The notes: generated by a model not told the origin, from the letters alone. DNA of 64,000 nucleotides from Amycolatopsis sp. FBCC-B4732 (GCF_023008405.1 NZ_CP095376.1:3620001-3684000); one strand, 5' to 3'. Positions 1 to 8,770 are shown, numbered from the stretch's first letter. A program made the numbers and translations.

Positions 1-1075
1 CAGCTACGACCAGCTGCGCCGCGCCGGCGTCCCGGCGCTGGACCCGCGCCGGCTCAACCTCTACTCGGCCCGGCAGCACCGCACCCCCGGCTTCCCGTTC
101 GCGCCGCTGACCACCGACGCGGAATGCGCCTGGGTGGAAGCCTTTTCGCACACGACGAAGGAGCCCGTATGGGTACCCGCGTGCCTCGTCTCGCAGGCAC
201 CCGAACCCGGTGGGGCGCGCTTCACCGACCCGCTGATCGCCGGGCTGGCCGGTGGCACGAGCGCCGAGCACGCCGTCACCTCCGGCCTCGAGGAGGTTCT
301 CGAACGGGACACCACGATGGTGTGGTGGGCCAACGCACCGCGGCTGCGCGCCCTGCCGGTGCCGCCCGAGGTGCGCGCGCTCGTCGCCGACACCACCGAA
401 ACCTACGAAGTCACGCTGATCCCGCTGGACAACGAGTTCGCCGTCCCGGTCGTCGCGGCGGCGGTGTTCGACCGGGCGCGCCGCTGGCTGTCGATCGGGT
501 TCGCCACGCGCCCCGACGCCCTGGAAGCGGCCAAGAAGGCGCTCGCCGAAGGGTTCACGCTGCAGCACACCTGCCTCGCGCTCGACGACGAGCGCGAGCT
601 GGCCGCGATGCGCGACGACCTGCCGCACCTGGGCAACCTGAAGCCGTACCGGGCCGACCGGCGCTACCTCGACTCCTACCGCGCGGACTTCGGCGACGTC
701 GTGGACCTGCTGTGCCAGCAACAGGTCTACCTCGACCCGCGGGCGGCGGCCCACGTCGCACCGTGGGTCCGCGACCTGCCGGAGCGGAGCTGGGAAGGCC
801 TGCCCGCGCTCGGCGAACGGACGCTCAAGACCTACCAGGACCGCGTCGAGGCACGCGGGTTCGAGGTGCTCAGCGTGGACCTCACCACCCGTGACGTCGC
901 CGCGGCCGGGTTCCACGCCGCGCACACGCTGGTGCCGGGGCTGGTGGCCAACTTCCCGGCCGGGCTGCCGTACTGGGGCGACGGCCGCGTGCGCCGCGCG
1001 GCGGTCGACCTCGGCTGGCGCGCGCACCCCCTGCCCGAAGCGCGGCTGAACACCTTCCCGCTCCCCCACGCCTGA
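1..1075 (+). CDS. YcaO-family protein, 5' end outside the window
   Basis: The reading frame is open from base 2, so the true start lies upstream and this is a partial gene. The first visible residues (LNLYSARQHRTPGFPFAPL) and the later block GTSAEHAVTSGLEEVLERD match the conserved ATP-binding core of YcaO proteins, in which Glu and Arg residues bind ATP/Mg. The chain ends with a proline-containing tail (NTFPLPHA), as in YcaO cyclodehydratases of azoline-forming RiPP (TOMM) pathways. In those pathways YcaO activates peptide backbone amides to make thiazoline/oxazoline or related bonds. It is followed after 10 bp by an MFS exporter and then a GNAT acetyltransferase, consistent with the right end of a RiPP-type cluster. 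No precursor peptide or E1-like/dehydrogenase partner is visible here; they could lie to the left. Family is confident; substrate is unknown. Confidence 0.8.
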   Translation, partial: SYDQLRRAGVPALDPRRLNLYSARQHRTPGFPFAPLTTDAECAWVEAFSHTTKEPVWVPACLVSQAPEPGGARFTDPLIAGLAGGTSAEHAVTSGLEEVLERDTTMVWWANAPRLRALPVPPEVRALVADTTETYEVTLIPLDNEFAVPVVAAAVFDRARRWLSIGFATRPDALEAAKKALAEGFTLQHTCLALDDERELAAMRDDLPHLGNLKPYRADRRYLDSYRADFGDVVDLLCQQQVYLDPRAAAHVAPWVRDLPERSWEGLPALGERTLKTYQDRVEARGFEVLSVDLTTRDVAAAGFHAAHTLVPGLVANFPAGLPYWGDGRVRRAAVDLGWRAHPLPEARLNTFPLPHA

Positions 1076-1085
1076 GGACGCACCG

Positions 1086-2306
1086 ATGGCCGTCACCGCA
1101 CTGCTCGGGCTGCCCCGCACCCGGGGCCGCCTCCCGCTGGTCGCCGCCCAGGGCGTGGACGCGCTCGGCACCGGCCTGTTCCTGCCGTTCGCCGTCGTCT
1201 ACTTCCACGCCGCCAAGGGACTTCCGCTGACGGCCGTCGGCGCGGCGCTCTCGCTCGCCGCGTTGCTCGCCCTGCCGGCCGGGCTCTGCGCGGGCCCGCT
1301 GGTGGACCGTTTCGGCCCGCGGCGGGTGGTCGTCGCGGCCAACCTGCTGCGGGTGCTCACCTTCACCGGGTACGTCTTCGCCGGGTCGCCGCCGGTCCTG
1401 GTGGTGCTGGCGGCGCTGACGTTCTGGGGCGAAGGCCTGTTCTGGCCCGCGTCCGGTGCGCTGGTGGCGCAGGTGGCCGACGACGGGCAGCGCGCCCGCT
1501 GGTACGCGATGGAGCGCACGCTGCGCAACGTCGGGATCGGCCTCGGCGGGCTTGCCGGCAGCGTGCTCGTCGTGGTGGGCGGCTACGCGGCGATCGTCGT
1601 GCTCAACGCCGTGAGCTTCCTCGTCGCCGCCGTGCTCGTGGCGACCTGGCGGGGCCGGGCGGGCGAAGCCCCGGCGCGGACCACCGCGCCGCGCGGGGGT
1701 TACCGGGCCGTGCTCGCCGACCGCGCGTTCCGCCGCGTGCTGGTGACCGTCTTCGTCTTCGCGTTGTGCGACCTGGCTTTGACGGTGCTGCTGAGCGCGT
1801 ACGTGCTCGACGCGCTGCGGTTGCCGGCGTGGCAGCCCGGTGTGCTGTTCGCCCTCAACACGGTGCTGGTGGTGCTCGCGCAGACGGTCGTGGCCGGGCG
1901 GGTGGAGCGGTTCCGCCGGGGGCGGACGCTGCAGGTCGCGGCCGTGGTGTGGGCCGGGGCGTTCCTGCTCTACGCGGCCGTGCCGCTGGTGACGGCGCTG
2001 CCCGCGTTCGCCGTGCTGACGCTGGCCACCGCGGTTTTCACGGTGGCCGAGCTGCTGCAGGCGCCGACCAGCAGCGCGTTGACCGTGGCGCTCGCGCCCG
2101 CCCACCTGCGCGGGCGCTACCTCGGGCTCGAGGAAGTGCTCTGGGGTGCGGCGCGGGTGCTGGCCCCGGTGACCTTCACGGCGTTGCTGGCGGGTGGCCC
2201 GCAGCTGCCGTGGCTCGTGCTCGCCGGGTGCTGCCTGCTGGCGGTGGCCGTCCTGACCGGGCTGAAGGCGGTCCCGGAGCCGGTGCGGGAGACGGCGAAT
2301 GCCTGA
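1086..2306 (+). CDS. MFS transporter, probable exporter of the YcaO-cluster product
   Basis: A 406-residue protein of alternating hydrophobic segments, enough for about 12 membrane helices, with the MFS loop 2-3 signature GPLVDRFGPRRVVVAANLLR near residue 72. It resembles actinobacterial MFS efflux proteins rather than sugar symporters. The ATG lies 10 bp after the YcaO stop, with GAGG upstream at usable spacing, so the two genes are probably co-transcribed. Its end overlaps the following acetyltransferase start by 8 bp. The context suggests export of, or self-protection against, the product of the neighbouring YcaO pathway. That role is inferred from position only. Confidence 0.8.
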   Translation: MAVTALLGLPRTRGRLPLVAAQGVDALGTGLFLPFAVVYFHAAKGLPLTAVGAALSLAALLALPAGLCAGPLVDRFGPRRVVVAANLLRVLTFTGYVFAGSPPVLVVLAALTFWGEGLFWPASGALVAQVADDGQRARWYAMERTLRNVGIGLGGLAGSVLVVVGGYAAIVVLNAVSFLVAAVLVATWRGRAGEAPARTTAPRGGYRAVLADRAFRRVLVTVFVFALCDLALTVLLSAYVLDALRLPAWQPGVLFALNTVLVVLAQTVVAGRVERFRRGRTLQVAAVVWAGAFLLYAAVPLVTALPAFAVLTLATAVFTVAELLQAPTSSALTVALAPAHLRGRYLGLEEVLWGAARVLAPVTFTALLAGGPQLPWLVLAGCCLLAVAVLTGLKAVPEPVRETANA

Positions 2307-2769
2307 CTGGACCGCGGTCACCGGCCTCTACCACCAGGTCTACCGCGAACCTCCCTATGGGGAAAGCGAAGCGGACGTGGCCCGGTTCCGCGAAACGCTG
2401 GCGCAGCACGCGGAGTTGCCCGGGTTCGCGCTGACGGCCGTCCACAGTGGAGACGTGTTGGACGGGTTCGCCTACGGCGTCGGCCGCGAGGCGGGCTGGT
2501 GGCCGTCCCCGGCGGCGGCCGCCCCGCCGCCGTGGCTCGCCGGGCGTCCGCTGTTCTACGTGTACGAGCTCGCCGTCCGGCCGGGGCGGCGCGGGCGGGG
2601 CCACGGCCGGGACCTGCTCGACCGGCTGCTGCGCGACCGGGCCGAGCCGTGCGCGCTCCTCGCCGCGGCGACGGCGGCCCCGGCGCACGCGCTGTACCGG
2701 CGGTGGGGCTGGGAGGCGGTCGGCGTGTTCAGGCCGGGTGTCTCGGAACTGCTGGCTCGGCGGCTCTGA
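2299..2769 (+). CDS. GNAT-family N-acetyltransferase
   Basis: A 156-residue protein with the GNAT acetyl-CoA motif A: a beta strand (FYVYELAVRP) followed by RRGRGHGRDLLDRLL, which fits the R/Q-x-x-G-x-G/A pyrophosphate loop, then ALYRRWGWEAVG near the C terminus (motif B). It should transfer an acetyl group from acetyl-CoA to an amine that cannot be named from sequence. It overlaps the upstream MFS gene by 8 bp (translational coupling) and its 3' end overlaps the convergent MFS gene by 41 bp. In a YcaO/MFS setting it could acetylate the product or confer resistance; this is inference. One copy of the TCCACWGTGGA motif sits inside it at 2441-2451. Confidence 0.8.
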   Translation: MPDWTAVTGLYHQVYREPPYGESEADVARFRETLAQHAELPGFALTAVHSGDVLDGFAYGVGREAGWWPSPAAAAPPPWLAGRPLFYVYELAVRPGRRGRGHGRDLLDRLLRDRAEPCALLAAATAAPAHALYRRWGWEAVGVFRPGVSELLARRL

Positions 2770-3952
2770 GAGCGTCCTCGGTCACCACGAAAAGCCCGCC
2801 CACCACCGAAAACGCCAGCACGGTCATCACGACGAACACCACGTGCAGCCCGAAGGCCTGCGCGAGCGCGCCGCCGGCCAGCGCGCCGAGCGACTTCGTG
2901 CCCCACGCGACCAGCCGGTGGCTGCTGGTGAGGCGGCCGAGCAGCCGGTCCGGCGTGATCCGCTGGCGCAGCGACACCATGACCACGTTCGACACCAGGA
3001 TGCCCGCGCCGCCGGCGAAGAAGGCCGCACCGACGACGTACGGGTCGGCGGTCACGGCGAGCACGCCGACCGTCAGGCCGCCGGCGAGCCACGACACCCG
3101 GAGCGCGCGGACGCGGCCGAGCCGGCGTTCCACCGTCTCGGCGAGCAGCGACCCGGCCAGGCCGCCCGCGGCGGTCGTCGCCGTCAGCAGGCCGAAGGCC
3201 GGTCCGGACAGGCCCATCGCCGAGCCGGGGCCGACCGCGTAGAGGACCAGGACCGCGAACGTGGCTCCGGTGGCGAAGTTGAACGTGCCGACCATGAGGG
3301 AGAAGGTCCGCAGAACCTTGTGGCGGGCGAGGAACCGCAGGCCCTCGGCGATGTCCGCGCGCAGGGTGGCGGGTCGGTCGCCGCGCGGGATCCGGTACGA
3401 GCCCCGCACGAACAGCAGCGCGGCGACCGCCACCGCCCACAGCACCACCGGCGTGACGAACGCGGCCAGCACCCCGGCGGTGACCAGGACCCCGGCCAGC
3501 GGCGGCCCGGCGAACTCGTTGGCGGTCTGTTCGACCGCGTAGACCCGGCCGTTGGCGCGGGCGAGGTCGGCCCGCCCGACGACCTGCGGGACGATCGACT
3601 GCGCGGCGGTGTCGTAGAGCGTCTCGGCGGTGCCGGCACCCAGCGCGACGACGTAGAGCGCCCAGATCGAGCCCCCGCCGTAAGCGGTCAGCACCGCGAC
3701 GACGGCGACGAGCGCCCCGCGCAGGACGTTGGCGCCGAGCATCGCGCGGCGGCGGTCGAGCCGGTCGACGAGCGCGCCGGCGGGCAGCGCGAAGAGCAGC
3801 CACGGGACGCTGAAGGCGAACGCGAGCCCCGCGACCAGCGCCGGCTCGCGCGTGTACCCGACGGCGACCAGCGGCAGGGCGACCTTGAGGACGCCGTCGG
3901 CGAGGCTCGACAGGCCCGCGGCCGTCCACAGCCGCCAGAAGGTCCGGTGCAT
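2729..3952 (-). CDS. MFS transporter, enterobactin-exporter-like (MFS_3 type)
   Basis: About 407 residues starting MHRTFWRLWTAAGLSSLADG, the N-terminal pattern of MFS_3/EntS-like exporters, with a typical helix 2-3 loop (ALVDRLDRRRAMLGAN). I chose the ATG at 3952 because it begins at the first membrane segment and leaves a 75-bp intergenic space to the divergent regulator; longer versions would start inside the regulator. The substrate is unknown. It is divergent from an ArsR/helix-turn-helix gene with a perfect inverted repeat between them, so it is very probably that regulator's target. Drug or metabolite efflux is the likely function. Confidence 0.8.
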   Translation of the reverse strand: MHRTFWRLWTAAGLSSLADGVLKVALPLVAVGYTREPALVAGLAFAFSVPWLLFALPAGALVDRLDRRRAMLGANVLRGALVAVVAVLTAYGGGSIWALYVVALGAGTAETLYDTAAQSIVPQVVGRADLARANGRVYAVEQTANEFAGPPLAGVLVTAGVLAAFVTPVVLWAVAVAALLFVRGSYRIPRGDRPATLRADIAEGLRFLARHKVLRTFSLMVGTFNFATGATFAVLVLYAVGPGSAMGLSGPAFGLLTATTAAGGLAGSLLAETVERRLGRVRALRVSWLAGGLTVGVLAVTADPYVVGAAFFAGGAGILVSNVVMVSLRQRITPDRLLGRLTSSHRLVAWGTKSLGALAGGALAQAFGLHVVFVVMTVLAFSVVGGLFVVTEDALRAAEPAVPRHPA

Positions 3953-3968
3953 GAATGGAGGATCGCAC

Positions 3969-3992
3969 ATCGATGGACTTTTCTCCATCGAT
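3969..3992. promoter_or_regulatory. Inverted repeat, probable operator between MFS and ArsR-type genes
   Basis: Perfect arms ATCGATGG (3969-3976) and CCATCGAT (3985-3992) separated by 8 A/T-rich bases, in the 75-bp divergent intergenic region. A third half-like copy, CCATCGAT, lies at 4004-4011. The position over both promoters suggests binding by the adjacent regulator. Seen in the sequence; the binding partner is inferred. Confidence 0.55.
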
Positions 3993-4027
3993 CCGAGCTT
4001 TCCCCATCGATCGACTACGCTGCGTCC

Positions 4028-4558
4028 ATGAACGAACCACGCCGCCGCCGTCCGGCGACGCCGGAGGAAGCCAAGGCCCTCGGCCACCCGCTCCGGTTGC
4101 GCATCATGCGGCTGTGCCTGGTCGACGAGCTGACGAACAAGCAACTGGCCGACCGCCTCGACCGTGACCCGGGCACGGTCCTGCACCACGTCCGCCAGCT
4201 GGTTTCAGCCGGCCTGCTGCACCCGGCGCCGGTCCGGACGGGGCCGAGCGGAGCGCTGGAGAAGCCCTACCGCGCGGACAACGAGACCTGGTGGCTCGAC
4301 GGTCCCCTGGCCACCGCCGACGCGGAGACGCGGTTCGCGCCGATCGAGATCTTCCAGGAGGAGCTGCACGCGGCGGGCCCGGATTCGGTGGCGGTGCACG
4401 AGAAGTTCCTGCTGCACCTGTCACCGGACGAGGTGGAAGAGCTGGACCGCCGGATCCTGGCGGTGCTGGACGAGTACGTGGCGACCGACCACGAGCGCCC
4501 GGACCGGCCGGCGATCGGCGGGATCTTCGTGCTGCACCACCTGAAGCCCGGAACCTGA
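4028..4558 (+). CDS. ArsR-like winged-helix transcriptional regulator
   Basis: A 176-residue protein. Its N-terminal third (EEAKALGHPLRLRIMRLCLV, then NKQLADRLDRDPGTVLHHVRQLVSAGLL) is a classic ArsR-family winged helix with the recognition helix in TVLHHVRQL. No CxCxC metal-binding motif is visible, so it is more likely an effector-sensing or drug-responsive member than a metal sensor. The C-terminal half is acidic and helical. It is divergent from an MFS exporter with an inverted repeat in the shared promoter region, arguing for local control of efflux. The ATG at 4028 is the first in frame; the longer frame upstream runs through the convergent neighbour and is not credible. Confidence 0.82.
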   Translation: MNEPRRRRPATPEEAKALGHPLRLRIMRLCLVDELTNKQLADRLDRDPGTVLHHVRQLVSAGLLHPAPVRTGPSGALEKPYRADNETWWLDGPLATADAETRFAPIEIFQEELHAAGPDSVAVHEKFLLHLSPDEVEELDRRILAVLDEYVATDHERPDRPAIGGIFVLHHLKPGT

Positions 4559-4559
4559 A

Positions 4560-4594
4560 CCGCCCCCTGCCCGGGGGAGGTGGGCAGGGGGCGG
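4560..4594. terminator. Bidirectional terminator-like hairpin
   Basis: Perfect 13-bp GC-rich stem (4560-4572 with 4582-4594) and a 9-nt loop, in the 50-bp gap between the convergent genes ending at 4558 and 4609. The position fits termination from both sides. There is no U tract, as is usual in actinomycetes. Confidence 0.7.
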
Positions 4595-4608
4595 TCCGGT
4601 TGGTCAGG

Positions 4609-5367
4609 TCAGTGGTTCACCTTGAACCACGGCTGCGACCAGCCGAGGTAGGTCTGGCCCCACTTGCTCTTGATCTGGGCGATCGTCGTCTCGGTGTAGC
4701 TGCCGTAGCCGTTGATGTCGTTCGACAGGAACTTGCCGCCGCCGATGGAGATCATCGTGTGGCCCGCGCCGCTGCTCTTGAAGAACGCGAGGCCGCCCGC
4801 CGGGACCTGGGTGTCGCCCGGGTGCTTGAACGAGGCCGGGATCTGGGTCCAGTGGATGTAGGCCGTCTCCGAGCCCGACGCGGTCCAGCCGTAGTTCTGC
4901 GCGTTGATCCGGTCGCACCAGCCCTCGTAGGAGTCGAGGTCGTTCGTGTGCACGCGGGTCTTGGCGTAGGCCACCGCCTGCGCGCAGGTCTTCGGGTTCC
5001 CGGTGCCCGCGGTGGTGCAGGACAGCGTCGAGCCCGCGCAGTCCGGGGCCACCCGGCCGTCCGAGCCGGTGTAGACGTAGGCGTCGCTGATGTAGCCGTC
5101 GCCGACCTTGTCCCAGATGTCCGACGTGCCATACTTGCCGTCGACGGTCGATCCGTTGGTCTGGCAGGAGATGGTGACGGCGGTGCCGTCCGCGATCGTG
5201 CCGACCGCGCTGCCGCCGGTGCTCGGCGTGGACCGCACGGTCAGCGCGATCCCCGAGTCCGTGTGCACCGTGCCTGTCGCCGCCAGGGCCGGGGTGGCGC
5301 CGGCCAGTGCGATCGCCGCGGCGATGCCGGCCACGCCGGCCACCCGCTTCCCGATCCGAATTCTCAT
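4609..5367 (-). CDS. Secreted bacterial-SH3 protein with a papain-like (CHAP/NlpC-like) C-terminal domain
   Basis: 252 residues. The N terminus (MRIRIGKRVAGVAGIAAAIALAGATPALAA) is a Sec signal peptide ending at an AxA site. Next comes a bacterial SH3-like domain (about residues 35-110: LTVRSTPSTGGSAVGTIADG) and a second domain carrying CAQAVAYAK, EGWCDR and GHTMISIGGGKF. The last looks like the Cys/His arrangement of cell-wall-hydrolase or CHAP/NlpC-P60-like folds. The catalytic pair (Cys in EGWCDR, His in GHTMI) is my reading and needs a profile search. The ATG at 5367 has GGAGGG 8 bp upstream. It probably acts outside the cell on the wall or envelope. Confidence 0.65.
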   Translation of the reverse strand: MRIRIGKRVAGVAGIAAAIALAGATPALAATGTVHTDSGIALTVRSTPSTGGSAVGTIADGTAVTISCQTNGSTVDGKYGTSDIWDKVGDGYISDAYVYTGSDGRVAPDCAGSTLSCTTAGTGNPKTCAQAVAYAKTRVHTNDLDSYEGWCDRINAQNYGWTASGSETAYIHWTQIPASFKHPGDTQVPAGGLAFFKSSGAGHTMISIGGGKFLSNDINGYGSYTETTIAQIKSKWGQTYLGWSQPWFKVNH

Positions 5368-5470
5368 TTGTCCGTCCCTCCGGGATTCGTTGTGGGGACA
5401 GCGTGGCGGCCGCCGGTACAAGGGCCGTACAAACGCACGCACCGGCCTCTGGAGATGCGGCAAACAGGAC

Positions 5471-5504
5471 GAAGCCCCGCCGGAGGGGTGCCCGGCGGGG
5501 CTTC
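5471..5504 (-). terminator. Hairpin terminator after the hexosaminidase/ABC operon
   Basis: Perfect 13-bp stem (5471-5483 with 5492-5504) and an 8-nt loop, starting 10 bp past the stop codon of the GH3 gene. It lies between that operon and the upstream region of the SH3 gene. Confidence 0.75.
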
Positions 5505-5513
5505 GACGCGAAC

Positions 5514-6953
5514 TCAGGCCAGGTACTCGGCCGCCGCCCGCAGGCTCACGTAGGAGCCGCTGAACGTGTCGATCCGCGGGCCGCCGTCGCCGGCCGGTCC
5601 CGGTGCCCCGGTCTCGACGCGGATGTAGTCCACAGTGGACAACGCGGCCAGCAGCTCCCGCACGCGCGGGTGCCGGTGTGCCTCCCGCGTGACCACGACA
5701 ACGCTGCGGAACCCCCGCGCCGCTTCGAGAACCGCGTCGGCGTCGTCCGGGGTCGCGGCCAGTACCCGCGTTCCCGGCACCAGCTCGGCCAGGTGCGCAC
5801 CGAGTCCCCACGGCATCGGACCGGCCGCGATGGTCGGCTCGGTCTGGACGTCGACCACCAGCGGCGGTCCGGCCAGCCGCACGTCGCCCCGCACGCGCAA
5901 CGCCTTGCGCGCCGCTTCCAGCCCCAGCCGCCGGTCGACCGGGCCGACCGTCGCCGGCGCGGGGTCGGTGCCGAGCGCCGCCGTCCGCGAAGCCGCTTCG
6001 GAAAGCCGCTCCAGGGGCAGCTCCCCCGCCGCCACCGCGGCCACGATCGCCGCGACGCAGGCGTCCAGGTGCTCGGCCTCGAACGCCGCGCCGCCGAGGC
6101 AGAGCGCGTCCGCGCCCGCGGCCAGCGCCCGCACGGCCGAGCGGCCGAGGCCGTCGTGCTTGCCGTACGCGCCCGAGACCGCGCCCATCTCCAGCGCGTC
6201 GGTGATGACCGCGCCGGTGAAGCCGAGCTCGCCGCGCAGGACGTCGGTGAGCGCCGTCCGGTTGAGCGTGGCCGGCTCGTCGCCCCAGGCCCGCACGACC
6301 AGGTGGCCCGACATCACCGAGCGCACCCCGGCCCGGATCGCCGCGGCGAACGGGACCAGCTCGATCTCGCGCAGCTCTTCGACGGTCCGCGGCAGCACCG
6401 GCAGGGCCACGTGCGAGTCCTCGGTCGCCGCGCCGTGGCCCGGGAAGTGCTTGGCGCACGCCGCCACGCCGTACTTCTGCAGCCCGGTCACATACGCCGC
6501 GACGTGCGGCGACGCCTTCGCCGGGTCGGACCCGAACGCCCGGACGCCGATGATCGGGTCTTCGGCCGCCAGCGTCAGGTCCGCGCACGGCGCCAGGTCG
6601 AGCGTGACACCGCAGGCCGCGAGCCGTTCGCCGAGCGCGGCGGCGACCGCCGTGGTCAGCTCCGGGTCGTCGGCCGCGCCGAGGGCCAGCGGCCCCGGCA
6701 CGAACGACCCGGTGTTCACGTCGAGGCGGGTGACGTCGCCGCCCTCCTCGTCGATCCCGACCACCACGCCGTCGCGCTCGCCCCGCAGCTGCGCGGTGAG
6801 CGCGGCGACCTGCTCGTCGTCGACGACGTTGCGCCCGAACAGGACCACCCCGCCCAGCCCGCCGGCCACGCGGCGCCGGAGCCAGTCCGGCGCGGTCGTC
6901 CCGGCGAACCCGGGCAGGAGGACTGCTTCGGCGAGCTTCTCCGGTGTGGACAA
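5514..6953 (-). CDS. GH3 beta-N-acetylhexosaminidase (NagZ-like)
   Basis: 479 residues of glycoside hydrolase family 3. The NagZ signature KHFPGHG appears near residue 160, followed by DSH (general acid/base His region). The nucleophile Asp lies in VITDALEMGAVSG and GIDEEGG is near the N terminus. It should release GlcNAc from chito-oligosaccharides or cell-wall fragments. There is no signal peptide, so it is cytoplasmic and acts on sugar imported by the ABC system encoded directly upstream in the same operon. The start is TTG, 3 bp after the permease stop, with AAGGGG 6 bp before it. One TCCACWGTGGA copy lies inside (5629-5639). The pairing of GH3 with a DasABC-like importer and a dre site supports amino-sugar catabolism. 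Confidence 0.85.
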   Translation of the reverse strand: MSTPEKLAEAVLLPGFAGTTAPDWLRRRVAGGLGGVVLFGRNVVDDEQVAALTAQLRGERDGVVVGIDEEGGDVTRLDVNTGSFVPGPLALGAADDPELTTAVAAALGERLAACGVTLDLAPCADLTLAAEDPIIGVRAFGSDPAKASPHVAAYVTGLQKYGVAACAKHFPGHGAATEDSHVALPVLPRTVEELREIELVPFAAAIRAGVRSVMSGHLVVRAWGDEPATLNRTALTDVLRGELGFTGAVITDALEMGAVSGAYGKHDGLGRSAVRALAAGADALCLGGAAFEAEHLDACVAAIVAAVAAGELPLERLSEAASRTAALGTDPAPATVGPVDRRLGLEAARKALRVRGDVRLAGPPLVVDVQTEPTIAAGPMPWGLGAHLAELVPGTRVLAATPDDADAVLEAARGFRSVVVVTREAHRHPRVRELLAALSTVDYIRVETGAPGPAGDGGPRIDTFSGSYVSLRAAAEYLA

Positions 6954-6956
6954 CGG

Positions 6957-7787
6957 CTACCCCTTCACGGCACCGGCGGTCGCGCCGGACACGAGCTTGC
7001 GCTGCACGAGCAGGAAGAAGATCAGCGCCGGGATGGCGTAGATGACCGACGCGGCCATCACCCCGCCCCAGTCGGTGGCGAACGCCGTGCGGAAGGACGC
7101 CAGCCACACCGGCAGCGTCTCCTTCGGCTTGTCCTGGATGAAGACCAGCGCGAACAGGTACTCGTTCCACGCGGTGATGAAGCTGAACACCGACGTGGTG
7201 ACCAGTCCCGGCCCGAGCAGCGGCAGCGTGACGCGGCGGAAGGCGCCGGTCTGGCTGCAGCCGTCGATCATCGCGGCCTCTTCCAGCTCGTACGGGATCC
7301 CGTTGACGAAGCCGTAGAGCATCCACACCGTGAACGGCAGCGTGGTGGCGAAGTAGATCAGCAGCAGCGACGGCAGCGTGTTGAGCAGCCCGGCGTCCCG
7401 CATCAGCAGGAACAGCGGGATGAACAGGGCCGACACCGGCGCCAGCTGCGCCACCATGACCAGCACCAGGAAGCCCTTGCGGCCGGTGAAGCGCAGCCGC
7501 GAGAGCGGGATCGCCGCGAGCGTCCCGGCGATCAGCGCGCACAGTACCGAGCCGACGGTGACGATCAGGCTGTTCAGCAGGTACGTCGGGAAGTTGTCCT
7601 TGCCGAGCGCGGTGGCGAAGTTGCCGAACGAGAACGACGTCGGGATGAGGTCGTACTTCGGCGAGAGGATCTCGCCGGGCGTGCGCAGCGACGTGACGAA
7701 CATCCAGTACGTCGGGAACACGATCGCCAGCGCGACCAGCACGCCGACCACCGAGAGCACGATCCGCTGCGACAGCGACTTCTTCAC
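6957..7787 (-). CDS. ABC sugar transporter inner-membrane subunit, MalG type
   Basis: 276 residues with six predicted membrane helices and the permease EAA loop (YELEEAAMIDGCSQTGAFRRV) near residue 175 that contacts the ATPase. It is the MalG-like partner (short N terminus) of a carbohydrate ABC importer. Its start overlaps the upstream permease gene by 4 bp. No ATPase gene is in the operon, which is normal for actinomycete sugar systems served by a shared MsiK ATPase. The likely cargo is chitobiose/GlcNAc or related amino sugars, judged from the hexosaminidase downstream and the dre-like operator upstream. Confidence 0.88.
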   Translation of the reverse strand: MKKSLSQRIVLSVVGVLVALAIVFPTYWMFVTSLRTPGEILSPKYDLIPTSFSFGNFATALGKDNFPTYLLNSLIVTVGSVLCALIAGTLAAIPLSRLRFTGRKGFLVLVMVAQLAPVSALFIPLFLLMRDAGLLNTLPSLLLIYFATTLPFTVWMLYGFVNGIPYELEEAAMIDGCSQTGAFRRVTLPLLGPGLVTTSVFSFITAWNEYLFALVFIQDKPKETLPVWLASFRTAFATDWGGVMAASVIYAIPALIFFLLVQRKLVSGATAGAVKG

Positions 7788-8770
7788 GACAGATCACCTT
7801 CCCGGGTCCGGGTGAGCAGCTGGATGTACCGGCCCGTGATGAGCGCGAGCACGATCAGCATCAGGGTCGCGATCGCGCCCGCCGCGCCGAAGTGGTTGCC
7901 CGCGATGCCCTTGAGGTACAGCACGACGGCCAGCGTGGTGCTCCCGCCGTCCGGGCCGCCCTCGCGGATCGCCCAGATCTGGGCGAAGGCGTTGAAGTCC
8001 CACAGCACCGACAGGAAGGTCACCATGGTGGTGATCGGCCGGATCGCGGGCCAGGTGACCGCGCGGAACGTCTGCCACGCGCTGGCACCGTCGATGCCGG
8101 CGGCCTCGTACTGCTCGCGCGAGACGCCGATGATGCCCGCGTACAGCGAGAACGTCACGAACGGCACGGCCTGCCACACGATGAGCAGCCCGATCACGGC
8201 GAGCGTGCTGGGGCCGCTGGAGAACCACGAGAAGCCGATGAAGCCGTGGAAGCCCAGCCGGTCGAGGGTCTTGTTGAGGATGCCGTACTGCTGGTCGAAG
8301 ATCCACTGGAACACGGTGGTCGTCGCGATCACCGGGGTGGCCCAGGCCAGCACCAGCGTCACCTGGACCATGATCCGCACGACCGGGCCGAGGTGGCGCA
8401 TGAGCACCGCCAGCAGCAGGCCGCCGAGGATGGTGGCGGCGACGATGGCGGCGGTGAAGACCAGGGTCCGGAAGGTGACCGTCCAGAACTCCGGGTCCGA
8501 AAGCGTGTTCGTGTAGTTGTCGAACCCGATCCAGACCGTCTTGCCGGAGACGAGCTGGCCGATGTCGAGCTTGCGGAAGCTGATCGCGAGCACCTGGACC
8601 AGCGGCCAGGCGAGCAGCACCAGGATGGCCGCCAGGGCGGGGAGGAGCAGCAGGTACGGGAGGACCCGGTCGCCGAACCGGCCCCGCTTGCGCCGCTTGA
8701 CCCCCGCGTCGCGCGGCGATGCCGGCGGGGTCGCCCCCGCCGGCATCGTCACATTCGCGGTCGCTGTCAT
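7784..8770 (-). CDS. ABC sugar transporter inner-membrane subunit, MalF type
   Basis: 328 residues with an extended cytoplasmic N terminus (KRRKRGRFGDRVLPYLLLLPALAAILVLLAWPLV) and the EAA loop EQYEAAGIDGASAWQTFRAVTWPAI near residue 225. It forms the membrane channel with the MalG-type subunit. It overlaps both neighbours by 4 bp, indicating translational coupling through the operon from the binding protein to the hydrolase. Confidence 0.88.
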   Translation of the reverse strand: MTATANVTMPAGATPPASPRDAGVKRRKRGRFGDRVLPYLLLLPALAAILVLLAWPLVQVLAISFRKLDIGQLVSGKTVWIGFDNYTNTLSDPEFWTVTFRTLVFTAAIVAATILGGLLLAVLMRHLGPVVRIMVQVTLVLAWATPVIATTTVFQWIFDQQYGILNKTLDRLGFHGFIGFSWFSSGPSTLAVIGLLIVWQAVPFVTFSLYAGIIGVSREQYEAAGIDGASAWQTFRAVTWPAIRPITTMVTFLSVLWDFNAFAQIWAIREGGPDGGSTTLAVVLYLKGIAGNHFGAAGAIATLMLIVLALITGRYIQLLTRTREGDLS

